Source: UBA1189 sp045126595
Lineage (GTDB): Bacteria; Bacteroidota; Bacteroidia; Bacteroidales; Bacteroidaceae
DNA length: 6,777 nt
Direction of reading: 5' to 3'
NCBI GenBank assembly: GCA_045126595.1
Contig: JBGVOS010000039.1
Coordinates: 1 to 6,777 of the forward strand
A program made the translations under genes and the position numbers. This document shows positions 1 through 6,045 of this stretch, piece after piece. Numbering within the stretch: the stretch's first letter is position 1; every line of letters starts with the position of its first letter. The notes beneath the pieces were generated by a model. That model was not told the origin of the DNA and did not search any database. It saw only the letters and a program-made list of their open reading frames with translations.

Positions 1-1
1 T

Positions 2-1141
2 GCCATCAAAGGGAATCTCGCCCATGATGCACTTGACGTGGGTAGTCTTACCCTCACCGTTCTTACCCACAAAAGCCACCTTCTCGCCACGACGAATGGT
101 GAGTGTGGCATCCTTGAAAACTACATGATTATATGTTTTCCCCACCTCCTCGCATATCACAGGATAGTTGCCGCTGCGCTGTGCAGGGCGGAACTTAAGG
201 CGCAGGGTGCTACGGTCCTCCTCATCGATGACCACGGGCACCATCTTCTCCAGTTGCTTGATGCGGCTCTGCACCTGTATGGCCTTGGTGGGCTTATAGC
301 GGAAACGCTCGATGAAGTCGGTGATGTCGGCAATCTCTTTCTGTTGGTTCTCGTAGGCACGCAACTGTTGTTCGCGACGCTCGCGGCGCAGCACGACGTA
401 TTCATCGTACTTTACACGATAGTCATGTATCGTTCCGCAAGTGATCTCAATGGTGCGGTTAGTGACATTATTGATAAAAGCGCGGTCGTGGCTCACAAGC
501 ACTACGGCCTTGCCATTGCGGGCGAGGAATTCCTCGAGCCACTGTATGCTCTCGATGTCAAGGTGATTGGTGGGCTCGTCGAGCAACAGCACGTCAGGGT
601 GCTGGAGGAGCAGCTTGGCCAGTTCGATACGCATACGCCATCCACCCGAGAACTCCGAGGTAGGACGGTCAAAATCTTCGCGACGGAAGCCCAATCCGCA
701 GAGCGTCTGTTCCATCTCGGCGTGGTAGTTGGCCCCACCAATGATTTGGAAACGCTCGTTCTCATGGGTGAAGCGGTCTATAAGTTCGTGATAAGCCTCA
801 CTCTCATAGTCGGTACGCTCGGCCATCTCGGCAGCCAGACGGTCCACGAGCGCCTTCTGCTCGCTGATATGGGCGAAGGCCAGTTCCGTCTCCTCACGCA
901 CGGTACGCGAGTCGGCCAACTTCATCACCTGAGGCAAGTAACATACCGAGATACCCTTGGGCATGCTCACCGTACCGTCGGTAGGCTGCTGCAGCCCCGC
1001 CAAAATCTTGAGCATGGTGCTCTTGCCCGCTCCGTTCTTGCCCACAAGGGCTATGCGGTCCTTCGGGTTGATGATGTAACTGACTCCCTCAAACAGCGGC
1101 GTAGCGCCAAACTCTACCTTTAGATTCTCTATGCTTATCAT
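2..1141 (-). CDS. ABC-F family ATP-binding protein, N-terminal 380 residues (3' end outside window)
   Basis: A soluble ATPase with two ABC domains and no membrane segments, the hallmark of the ABC-F class, whose members bind the ribosomal E site and influence translation or antibiotic resistance. The first nucleotide-binding domain is complete: Walker A GKNGAGKS at residues 34-41, signature FSGGW around 164-168, Walker B LLLLDEPTNHLD with D188 and E189, and the H-loop SHD with H218. The charged, probably coiled-coil interdomain linker runs from about 240 to 300 and contains the ABC-F hallmark KPTKAIQVQSRIKQLEK (283-299). The second domain begins near 320 and shows its Walker A, GKNGEGKT, at 359-366 before the window ends. 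The ATG at 1141 is the only sensible start: it gives MISIENLKVEFG, the usual first strand. No Shine-Dalgarno is visible, as is normal in Bacteroidota. Family members are about 530-650 aa, so roughly a third is missing. The subfamily and any resistance role cannot be decided from this part. Confidence 0.95.
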   Translation of the reverse strand, partial: MISIENLKVEFGATPLFEGVSYIINPKDRIALVGKNGAGKSTMLKILAGLQQPTDGTVSMPKGISVCYLPQVMKLADSRTVREETELAFAHISEQKALVDRLAAEMAERTDYESEAYHELIDRFTHENERFQIIGGANYHAEMEQTLCGLGFRREDFDRPTSEFSGGWRMRIELAKLLLQHPDVLLLDEPTNHLDIESIQWLEEFLARNGKAVVLVSHDRAFINNVTNRTIEITCGTIHDYRVKYDEYVVLRRERREQQLRAYENQQKEIADITDFIERFRYKPTKAIQVQSRIKQLEKMVPVVIDEEDRSTLRLKFRPAQRSGNYPVICEEVGKTYNHVVFKDATLTIRRGEKVAFVGKNGEGKTTHVKCIMGEIPFDG

Positions 1142-1150
1142 AATGGAGGA

Positions 1151-1182
1151 CAAAATTAGTGCAAACCGAGAGAAAACGCAAG
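1151..1182 (-). promoter_or_regulatory. Candidate Bacteroidota promoter for the ABC-F gene
   Basis: On the minus strand TAATTTTG (1158-1151) matches the Bacteroides -7 consensus TAnnTTTG exactly, and CTTG (1182-1179) lies 20 bp upstream as a -33-like element, against a consensus of TTTG. Transcription would start only a few bases before the ATG at 1141, giving a very short or absent leader. The -33 element lies inside the terminator hairpin of the preceding operon. Consensus and spacing fit, but the motif is short and AT-rich, so chance is possible. Confidence 0.45.
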
Positions 1183-1198
1183 TTTACTTGCAGTTTTC
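1172..1198 (-). terminator. Rho-independent terminator of the efflux operon
   Basis: An inverted repeat lies 26 bases after the channel stop codon. On the minus strand it reads GAAAAC, a single unpaired T, GCAAG, loop TAAA, CTTGC, GTTTTC: an 11-bp stem with one bulge, ending in a short T-run (GTTTTCTCTC). The A-run before the stem makes it possibly bidirectional, but the plus strand has no convergent gene here. The stem has a modest GC content, so termination may be partial. Together with the ABC-F promoter it accounts for the gap between the two genes. Confidence 0.55.
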
Positions 1199-1223
1199 CG
1201 AGGTGCAGCCTAATTTCTGCCCT

Positions 1224-2552
1224 TTACAACCTCCAAGCCTCCAGCTCAGCAGCAGCACGGCGATAGTCGCGTTCAGCAGCAAGACTACGGTCCAGGTAGT
1301 CGTAGTATAACTCGATGCCCTGCAAGTATTCAAGTACGGAGATGAATCCCTCGTCCATGGCACGCTCGAGCAGTTCCGTATTGTTGGCTTCATTGAAGGC
1401 GCGGCGGTAGAGGGTGGCAGTGTGATGCAGTCCCTTCACACGGGCATACTCCTGAGCATACTCGCTGCGCAGGCGCAGCTCGGTGTCGGCCTGCTGGGCC
1501 TCGGCGGCCTCGAGGGCCGTACGTGCTGAACGCACTCGGTTCTTATTGCTCCAAAGGGGCAGACTCATGCCCACGGCCACACCTTGCGAACGGGTACCTA
1601 TGGTATGGCGTTCGTTAATGTAAGCAGCAGAGAGTGAGGGCAGATGCTCAGTCTTGGCCAGAGCAAGCTCGCTACGACGCACCTCGTGCAGCTGACGCAC
1701 TTGAGCCAATTGAGGAAGGTAGGGCTCGGCTACGGCATACCAGGAGGCGAAGTCTAATTGAGAATCAAGAATTGAACATTGAGAATTGCCATCCGGTTGA
1801 TGCTCATCAGCAGAGCCGAGCGATGCGACTTCAACGGAGTTAATGTCCAATTCAGAGAGTGGTTTGCCACCATTGAGTGCTGTGAGCTGTGCCATGAGAA
1901 CGTCGCTTTCCATGACGACGCGGGCCTTCTCGGCTTCGAGAGCCGAGAGGCTGAGTAACACATTATTATAGGAGAGCACATCGGTGTCGCCATTATCGAA
2001 GCGGGCCTTCTCGACCTCTACCACACGATGTGCGTGGACGAGACGGCGATCAAGTTCTGCCATCAGGGCATTGTAGTAGGCAAAATCGATAAGTGCAAGC
2101 TGCGCCTCAAGCAGTATTTCCATGCGGGCTATACGGTACTCCTCATCTATGAGCGTGTTCTGCTGACGGGCCACACGGCTGCGCTGTCCTGTCACGGTGG
2201 CGAGATCGAAACTCTGGCTCACGGTAAACTCGGTGAGCTTGCCCGTCTCCTCGGCTCCCTCCCACATGCGCTTCAGCCCCACCTCGGGGTCGGCCAAGGT
2301 GATGCCGGTGCGGTTGTCCAGCTTGCGGGCTTCGGCCTCGTTGCGCAGGGCGATAAGGGTGGTGTTGTTGGATTCGATGGTAGAAAGTAGGCTACGCGCT
2401 TCGCTTGTAACTCCCTCCGCTTCGCTACACTCCGCTCGTCCCTCTATGAACAGAGGGACAGCTTGCGGGCAAGCCCGATTGTTCTCTTTAGCATTGACGG
2501 TCAGTACCGACAACGTAGTAACTATTGCTATGACAAATCTATTATAATTCAT
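1224..2552 (-). CDS. TolC/CusC-like outer-membrane efflux channel protein
   Basis: The outer-membrane exit duct of the tripartite pump, expected to be a trimer with a beta-barrel in the outer membrane and a long periplasmic helical tunnel. The 442 residues begin with a signal peptide (hydrophobic FVIAIVTTLSVLTV, likely cleavage after NA, residue 21). The internally duplicated TolC-type architecture follows: first half about 53-240 with long Ala/Glu/Arg-rich helices and the strand-forming segment FTVSQSFDLATVTGQR (109-123), second half about 268-442 with the matching VAVGMSLPLWSNKNR (325-339). EGFISVLEYLQG (401-412) is typical of the last helix in this family. The start at 2552 is 10 bases past the pump stop, giving tight operon spacing, and is the only start that retains the signal peptide. 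Two stretches, about residues 26-52 and 250-267, are encoded by interspersed repeats, and both bring cysteines (C28, C42, C259). The substrate is set by the pump, not by this protein. Confidence 0.93.
   Translation of the reverse strand: MNYNRFVIAIVTTLSVLTVNAKENNRACPQAVPLFIEGRAECSEAEGVTSEARSLLSTIESNNTTLIALRNEAEARKLDNRTGITLADPEVGLKRMWEGAEETGKLTEFTVSQSFDLATVTGQRSRVARQQNTLIDEEYRIARMEILLEAQLALIDFAYYNALMAELDRRLVHAHRVVEVEKARFDNGDTDVLSYNNVLLSLSALEAEKARVVMESDVLMAQLTALNGGKPLSELDINSVEVASLGSADEHQPDGNSQCSILDSQLDFASWYAVAEPYLPQLAQVRQLHEVRRSELALAKTEHLPSLSAAYINERHTIGTRSQGVAVGMSLPLWSNKNRVRSARTALEAAEAQQADTELRLRSEYAQEYARVKGLHHTATLYRRAFNEANNTELLERAMDEGFISVLEYLQGIELYYDYLDRSLAAERDYRRAAAELEAWRL
1754..1788 (-). repeat. 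AATT-type heptad repeat, five copies, inside the channel gene
   Basis: Five consecutive 7-bp units on the minus strand: CAATTCT, CAATGTT, CAATTCT, TGATTCT, CAATTAG. The unit is not a multiple of three, yet the frame stays open and it encodes about residues 256-267 of the channel. The stretch is clearly more AT-rich than the surrounding gene. It sits in the linker between the two homologous halves of the TolC fold, which should tolerate extra residues. It is related in unit length and AATT core to the array at 2544-2571. Confidence 0.7.
2403..2474 (-). repeat. Palindromic repeat element inside the channel gene, just after the signal peptide
   Basis: Plus-strand hairpin GTCCCTCT, loop ATGAAC, AGAGGGAC (2438-2459), directly followed by the dyad GCTTGC-GG-GCAAGC (2461-2474). 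Two imperfect direct copies of a roughly 20-bp unit beginning CGCTTCGCT flank it on the low-coordinate side (from 2397 and from 2418). It encodes roughly residues 26-52 of the channel, between the signal peptide and the first conserved helix (from about SLLSTIESNN), where relatives normally have little sequence. The nonamer GCTTCGCTA (2419-2427) recurs in the spacer of the element at 5323-5409. Confidence 0.65.
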
Positions 2553-2571
2553 AATTCACAATTCATAATTC
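2544..2571 (-). repeat. Four-copy 7-bp tandem repeat spanning the pump stop and channel start
   Basis: On the plus strand the units are ATAATTC (2544-2550), ATAATTC (2551-2557), ACAATTC (2558-2564) and ATAATTC (2565-2571). The pump's final codons Glu-Leu and its TGA stop (2565-2563), and the channel's ATG (2552-2550) with its next codons, are all read from this array. The 10-base gap between stop and start is therefore made wholly of repeat. Low GC here would keep the ribosome-binding region unstructured and could favour coupled translation; that is inference. Confidence 0.75.
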
Positions 2572-5500
2572 AGAAGTCTTTGACTTCTTGTTGATTATCA
2601 TATACATCACCGGCACGATGAAGCCGTTGAGGAGGGTCGATGTAGCCAGTCCTCCGAGGATGACCTTCGCCATGGGACTCTGTATCTCATTACCCGAGAG
2701 GTCGCCACCGAGAGCCAGTGGTATGAGGGCCAGGGCGGTGGTGAGTGCGGTCATGAGGATGGGATTGAGGCGGTCGGCCGAGCCGTGCATGATGCAGTAG
2801 GTGAGCGGGTGTCCCTCGGCACGCAAGTCGTTGTAGCGCTCGATGAGGAGCATGCCGTTACGTGTGGCAATACCGAAGAGCGAGATGAATCCGATGATGG
2901 CAGGGATGCTCATCTCCCCTCCCGTAGCCCACAGCACGAGCACACCGCCCACAAGGGCCAATGGCAGGTTGATGAGGATAACAGCGGCCTGCGCGAGGCT
3001 ACGGAACTGGTTATATAATAAAAGGTACACCACCATGATGGCAAAGAGCGAGGCGATGAGCAGCGTGCGCGAGGCAGCCTCCTCGTTCTCGAACTGTCCG
3101 CCATACTCCACGTGATAGTCCTCGGGGAGTTCCACCTGCTCCTCCACAATGCTGCGTATGTCGGTGACTACGCCACGAAGGTCGCGCCCAGCGACATTGG
3201 CCGACACGACCACCTTGCGCTGCACATTCTCGCGGTTGATGGTGTTGGGGCCCGTCGACGACACCACATCGGCAATCTGCCCGAGCGTCACCTTCGTGCC
3301 CTTGGCATCGACAATCATACGGTTGATGTCCTCGGCCGTAGCACGACTATCGTCGCCCACCTTGAGGGTGAGGTCAAAGACGCGACGACCCTCATACACT
3401 TGTGACACAGGCTCACCAGCGAGCAACACGCCCACCATGTCGGCAAACTCGGGCATCGTAATGCCATATTGCGCCATCACCTCGCGGCGCGGGATGATCT
3501 TCAATTGTGGGCGCTCCACTTGTTGCTCTACGTTGAGGTCGGCAATACCCTCGACACCCTCCACGGCATTCTTTATCTGATTACCTATCTGGTACATCTT
3601 GTTGAGGTCGGTGCCAAATATCTTGATGGCGATGCTCGCGCGAGTGCCCGAGAGCATGGCATCGATGCGGTGACTGATGGGTGCTCCCACCTCGATGTTC
3701 GTGCCGGGCAGGGTGCCCAACTTCTCGCGTATCTCGGCCACGAGCTCCTCCTTGGGGCGGTCGCCCAAGATGAAGGGAGCCTCAATCTCCGATACGTTGA
3801 CACCAAGCGCATGCTCGTCAAGTTCGGCACGGCCCGTCTTGCGGCCCACCGTTTGTATCTCGGGGATGGTGAGCAGGAGCTCCTCGGCACGACGCCCGAT
3901 GTTGTCGGATTCCTCCAGCGAGATGCCCGGCAACGTAGCCACATTGATGGTGAACGATCCCTCATTGAAGGGCGGCAGGAACGAGCGTCCCAAGCCGAAG
4001 AAGGCCACCAGAGCCACCACGAAGAGCGCCACAGTACCACCCAGCACCAGCTTGTAATGATGCAAAGCCCATGCCAAGGCACGCGTGTAGATGCGTTGGA
4101 GATGACGCGTAAGAGGAGAGGCCCCCTCAACTCCCCCCGAGGGGGAGCCCACAACCATCGCGGAGCCTAATTTCCCCCTTCGGGGGGGATTAAGGGGGGC
4201 TAACAAATAGCTGCACAACACCGGCGTCAAGGTGAGTGCCACGAGGGTCGAGGAACACAGAGCCACGATGAAGGCGATGCCGAGCGGAGCGAGCATACGA
4301 CCCTCCATGCCGGTAAGGAAGAACAGGGGCACAAAGGTAGCCACGATGATGAGTGTAGAGTTGAGGATAGGCATGCGCACCTCCTTGGAGGCCTCATATA
4401 CTACGGTGAGCACGGGTCGTTGCCGTTCGGGAGGCAGGGCGCGGTTCTCGCCCAAGCGCTTGTACACATTCTCCACGTCGACGATGGCGTCGTCCACGAG
4501 CGAACCGATGGCGATGGCCAATCCGCCCAGACTCATGGTATTGATGGTGAGCCCCAGCGCATTAAGCGCGAGGATGGCAGCCACAAAAGCAAGCGGTATG
4601 GTGACGAGCGAGATAACCGTGGTGCGCACATTCATGAGGAACACGAAGAGCACGATGACCACGAAGATGGCACCCTCGATGAGTGAACGCTTCACATTGT
4701 CTATCGAACTATTGATGAAGCGCTCCTGACGATACACGTCGGTGGTGAGCACGACATCGACAGGCAGCTCGCGCTTGATATCTTCGAGCGTAGCATCCAG
4801 TTTCTCGGTAAGTTCCAATGTGCTTGTATGAGGCTGCTTGGTCACGGTCATGATCACGGCGGGCTCGGTGCGCAGTGAGGCCACACCAAACTTGGGACGA
4901 TGGTCGCCTATCTTGACCACGGCAATGTGGTGGAGCCTCACCCCACCCCTCTCCCAAGGAGAGGGAGCTACAGACATCGCGGAGCCAGATTCCCCTCCTT
5001 GGGAGGGGTTAGGGGAGGCCTCACTTTTCACCACCGTCATCCCTATCTCCTCCACGCTGTTGGTCGAGAGCATACCACGGATGATATATTCGTTGCCATA
5101 TTCGTAGATGGTGCCGCCCGTAGCATTCTGGTTCATACCACGTGTGGCCTCCAGCACCTCGAAGAGCGACACGCCGTAGTGCATCATCTTCTCGGGCGAG
5201 AGCAATATCTGATACTCCTTCACCTCACCGCCCAAGACGGCCACCTGTGCCACACCGCCCGTAGCAAGCAGGCGCGGACGGATGGTCCAATCGGCCAACG
5301 TGCGCAGATCTTGCATGGTTGTAGACGAAGACGAAAACGAAGACGAAGACTGGGCTTCGCTATGCATACCCTCCGGATGGGAGTTTTCGTTTTCGTCTTC
5401 GTTTTCGTTAATAGTAAGCGCCACAAACAGCACTTCGCCGAGGATTGAGGATTGCGGGCCCAGTGTGGGTGTGCCCACATGCTGCGGCAGGGCATCCATG

Positions 5501-5850
5501 ACGGTAGCAATCTTCTCCGACACGATCTGTCGGGCACGGTAGATATCGGTACCCCAGTCAAACTCGACCCATACGATAGAGAAACCCGTGGTCGATGATG
5601 AGCGCACGCGGCGCACGTCGGTAGCGCCATTCACGGCCGTCTCGATGGGGAAGGTGACGAGTCGCTCCACCTCTTCGGGAGCCATACCCGTGGCCTCAGT
5701 CATCACCGTCACCGTAGGTGCGTTGAGGTCAGGAAACACGTCCACATCCATCGTTGTGGCGGTATAGGTACCTGCTGCCAGCAGCAACGCCGAGGCCACC
5801 AGCACCAGCAGGCGATTATTAAGCGAAAAACGAATAATTTTGTTTAACAT
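2563..5850 (-). CDS. Heavy-metal-efflux RND transporter permease (CusA/CzcA family)
   Basis: The inner-membrane proton/substrate antiporter of the complex. The 1095 residues show the full RND plan: TM1 at about 11-32, a first large periplasmic porter/docking loop to about 385, TM2-TM6 at about 389-545, TM7 at about 600-620, a second periplasmic loop, and TM8-TM12 at about 928-1088. TM4 carries AIGSLVDDAIVDVEN (447-461), the position of the HME signature and proton-relay acids; D453 aligns with the relay Asp of CusA. FPIETAVNG (67-75), TLPGIS (639-644) and RID-MLSG (728-735) are typical HME motifs. The three methionines that carry Cu/Ag in E. coli CusA appear replaced (N636, V686, A731 by my eye alignment), so a Cus-type Cu/Ag specificity is not supported and the metal is undetermined. 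Three in-frame repeat-encoded inserts lie at about residues 148-177, 276-305 and 550-579. Without them the length falls to about 1005-1010. The start at 5850 gives the usual LNKIIRFSLNNR amphipathic N-terminus. Confidence 0.96.
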   Translation of the reverse strand: MLNKIIRFSLNNRLLVLVASALLLAAGTYTATTMDVDVFPDLNAPTVTVMTEATGMAPEEVERLVTFPIETAVNGATDVRRVRSSSTTGFSIVWVEFDWGTDIYRARQIVSEKIATVMDALPQHVGTPTLGPQSSILGEVLFVALTINENEDENENSHPEGMHSEAQSSSSFSSSSTTMQDLRTLADWTIRPRLLATGGVAQVAVLGGEVKEYQILLSPEKMMHYGVSLFEVLEATRGMNQNATGGTIYEYGNEYIIRGMLSTNSVEEIGMTVVKSEASPNPSQGGESGSAMSVAPSPWERGGVRLHHIAVVKIGDHRPKFGVASLRTEPAVIMTVTKQPHTSTLELTEKLDATLEDIKRELPVDVVLTTDVYRQERFINSSIDNVKRSLIEGAIFVVIVLFVFLMNVRTTVISLVTIPLAFVAAILALNALGLTINTMSLGGLAIAIGSLVDDAIVDVENVYKRLGENRALPPERQRPVLTVVYEASKEVRMPILNSTLIIVATFVPLFFLTGMEGRMLAPLGIAFIVALCSSTLVALTLTPVLCSYLLAPLNPPRRGKLGSAMVVGSPSGGVEGASPLTRHLQRIYTRALAWALHHYKLVLGGTVALFVVALVAFFGLGRSFLPPFNEGSFTINVATLPGISLEESDNIGRRAEELLLTIPEIQTVGRKTGRAELDEHALGVNVSEIEAPFILGDRPKEELVAEIREKLGTLPGTNIEVGAPISHRIDAMLSGTRASIAIKIFGTDLNKMYQIGNQIKNAVEGVEGIADLNVEQQVERPQLKIIPRREVMAQYGITMPEFADMVGVLLAGEPVSQVYEGRRVFDLTLKVGDDSRATAEDINRMIVDAKGTKVTLGQIADVVSSTGPNTINRENVQRKVVVSANVAGRDLRGVVTDIRSIVEEQVELPEDYHVEYGGQFENEEAASRTLLIASLFAIMVVYLLLYNQFRSLAQAAVILINLPLALVGGVLVLWATGGEMSIPAIIGFISLFGIATRNGMLLIERYNDLRAEGHPLTYCIMHGSADRLNPILMTALTTALALIPLALGGDLSGNEIQSPMAKVILGGLATSTLLNGFIVPVMYMIINKKSKTSEL
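4118..4203 (-). repeat. GC-rich palindromic element with GGCTCCGCGATG core, in pump gene
   Basis: Outer arms GCCCCCTCAA (4121-4130) and TTAAGGGGGGC (4190-4200) are near-complementary. Each half has its own hairpin: CTCCCCC-CGA-GGGGGAG (4131-4147) and CCCCC-TTC-GGGGG (4174-4186). The centre reads GGCTCCGCGATG on the minus strand (4167-4156), identical to the element at 4932-5022. It encodes residues about 550-579 (including GSAM) in the cytoplasmic linker between TM6 and TM7. The reading frame passes through without a stop. Confidence 0.8.
4932..5022 (-). repeat. GC-rich palindromic element with GGCTCCGCGATG core, in pump gene
   Basis: A large foldback: the minus strand begins GAGGCCTCCCCTAACCCC and ends with the imperfect complement GGGGTGGGGTGAGGCTCC. 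Each arm contains a hairpin, CCCTCTCC-CAA-GGAGAGGG (4947-4965) and CCCCTCC-TTG-GGAGGGG (4992-5008). The core GGCTCCGCGATG (4986-4975) is shared exactly with the element at 4118-4203, in the same orientation and reading phase, giving GSAM in both. It encodes residues about 276-305, in the first periplasmic loop, between VVK and LHHIAVVKIGD, a spot where relatives have only a short turn. Confidence 0.85.
5323..5409 (-). repeat. Inverted hexamer-array element (CGAARA) in pump gene, 87 bp
   Basis: Two arms of about 27 bp (5323-5350 and 5383-5409) are built from the hexamers AACGAA and GACGAA in opposite orientation around a 32-bp spacer. The arms differ from perfect complementarity at only five positions, all A/G differences at the first base of a unit. 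The total length, 87 bp, is exactly 29 codons. One arm is translated as an Asn/Asp-Glu run, the other as a Ser-rich run, giving pump residues about 148-177. It lies in the first periplasmic loop, just before the conserved LRTLADWTIRPRLL. Confidence 0.85.
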
Positions 5851-5860
5851 AATAGTAAGA

Positions 5861-6041
5861 AGGGCCTCCCCCTGCCCCTCCCAAGGAGGGGTGACTCGGA
5901 CATCGAGGGAAGAATTTATTGCTTAGGATTTAGACTAAATAACTTCGTTGTTGAGCATGCGAGCACGAATCTTTTGATTTCAGTGTTTAGAGAAGGTTCC
6001 CGAAATCCCCCTCCTTGGGAGGGGTTAGGGGAGGCTCCCTT
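5861..6041 (-). repeat. Palindromic repeat element filling the adaptor-pump intergenic region
   Basis: Arms at 5861-5891 and 6007-6041 are inverted copies of the CCTCC-type arm seen inside the pump gene. Each carries the hairpin CCCCTCC-nnn-GGAGGGG (5875-5891 and 6008-6024). The interior of about 115 bp is less GC-rich, contains no credible gene, and near its pump-side end has CGATGTC (5905-5899), matching part of the core of the element at 4932-5022. The element starts 4 bases after the adaptor stop and ends 10 bases before the pump ATG. Removing it would leave a gap of about 16 bp, so it appears inserted into a compact operon. In mRNA the hairpins could attenuate or stabilise the transcript (inference). 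Confidence 0.75.
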
Positions 6042-6045
6042 AATT

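Noticed and set aside
38..1123. A 361-codon open frame on the plus strand
   Set aside because: It is antisense to the ABC-F gene, whose minus-strand product has all expected ATPase motifs in order. The plus-strand product has no recognisable domain.
4947..5008. Strong GC hairpins as intrinsic terminators
   Set aside because: They lie inside the pump reading frame and lack a following T-run, so the foldback-element explanation fits better.
5323..5409. Possible CRISPR-like array
   Set aside because: The units are contiguous 6-bp repeats with no spacers, in two opposite arrays inside a coding frame.
2563..5850. Assembly chimera or pseudogene because of the foreign-looking inserts
   Set aside because: The frame is open over all 1095 codons, all domains and motifs are present in order, and each insert has a clean repeat structure.
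5928..5940. Perfect dyad ATTTAG-A-CTAAAT as a regulator-binding site upstream of the pump
   Set aside because: It is short, AT-rich, lies inside a repeat element and has no promoter-like sequence beside it, so it was not called as an operator.
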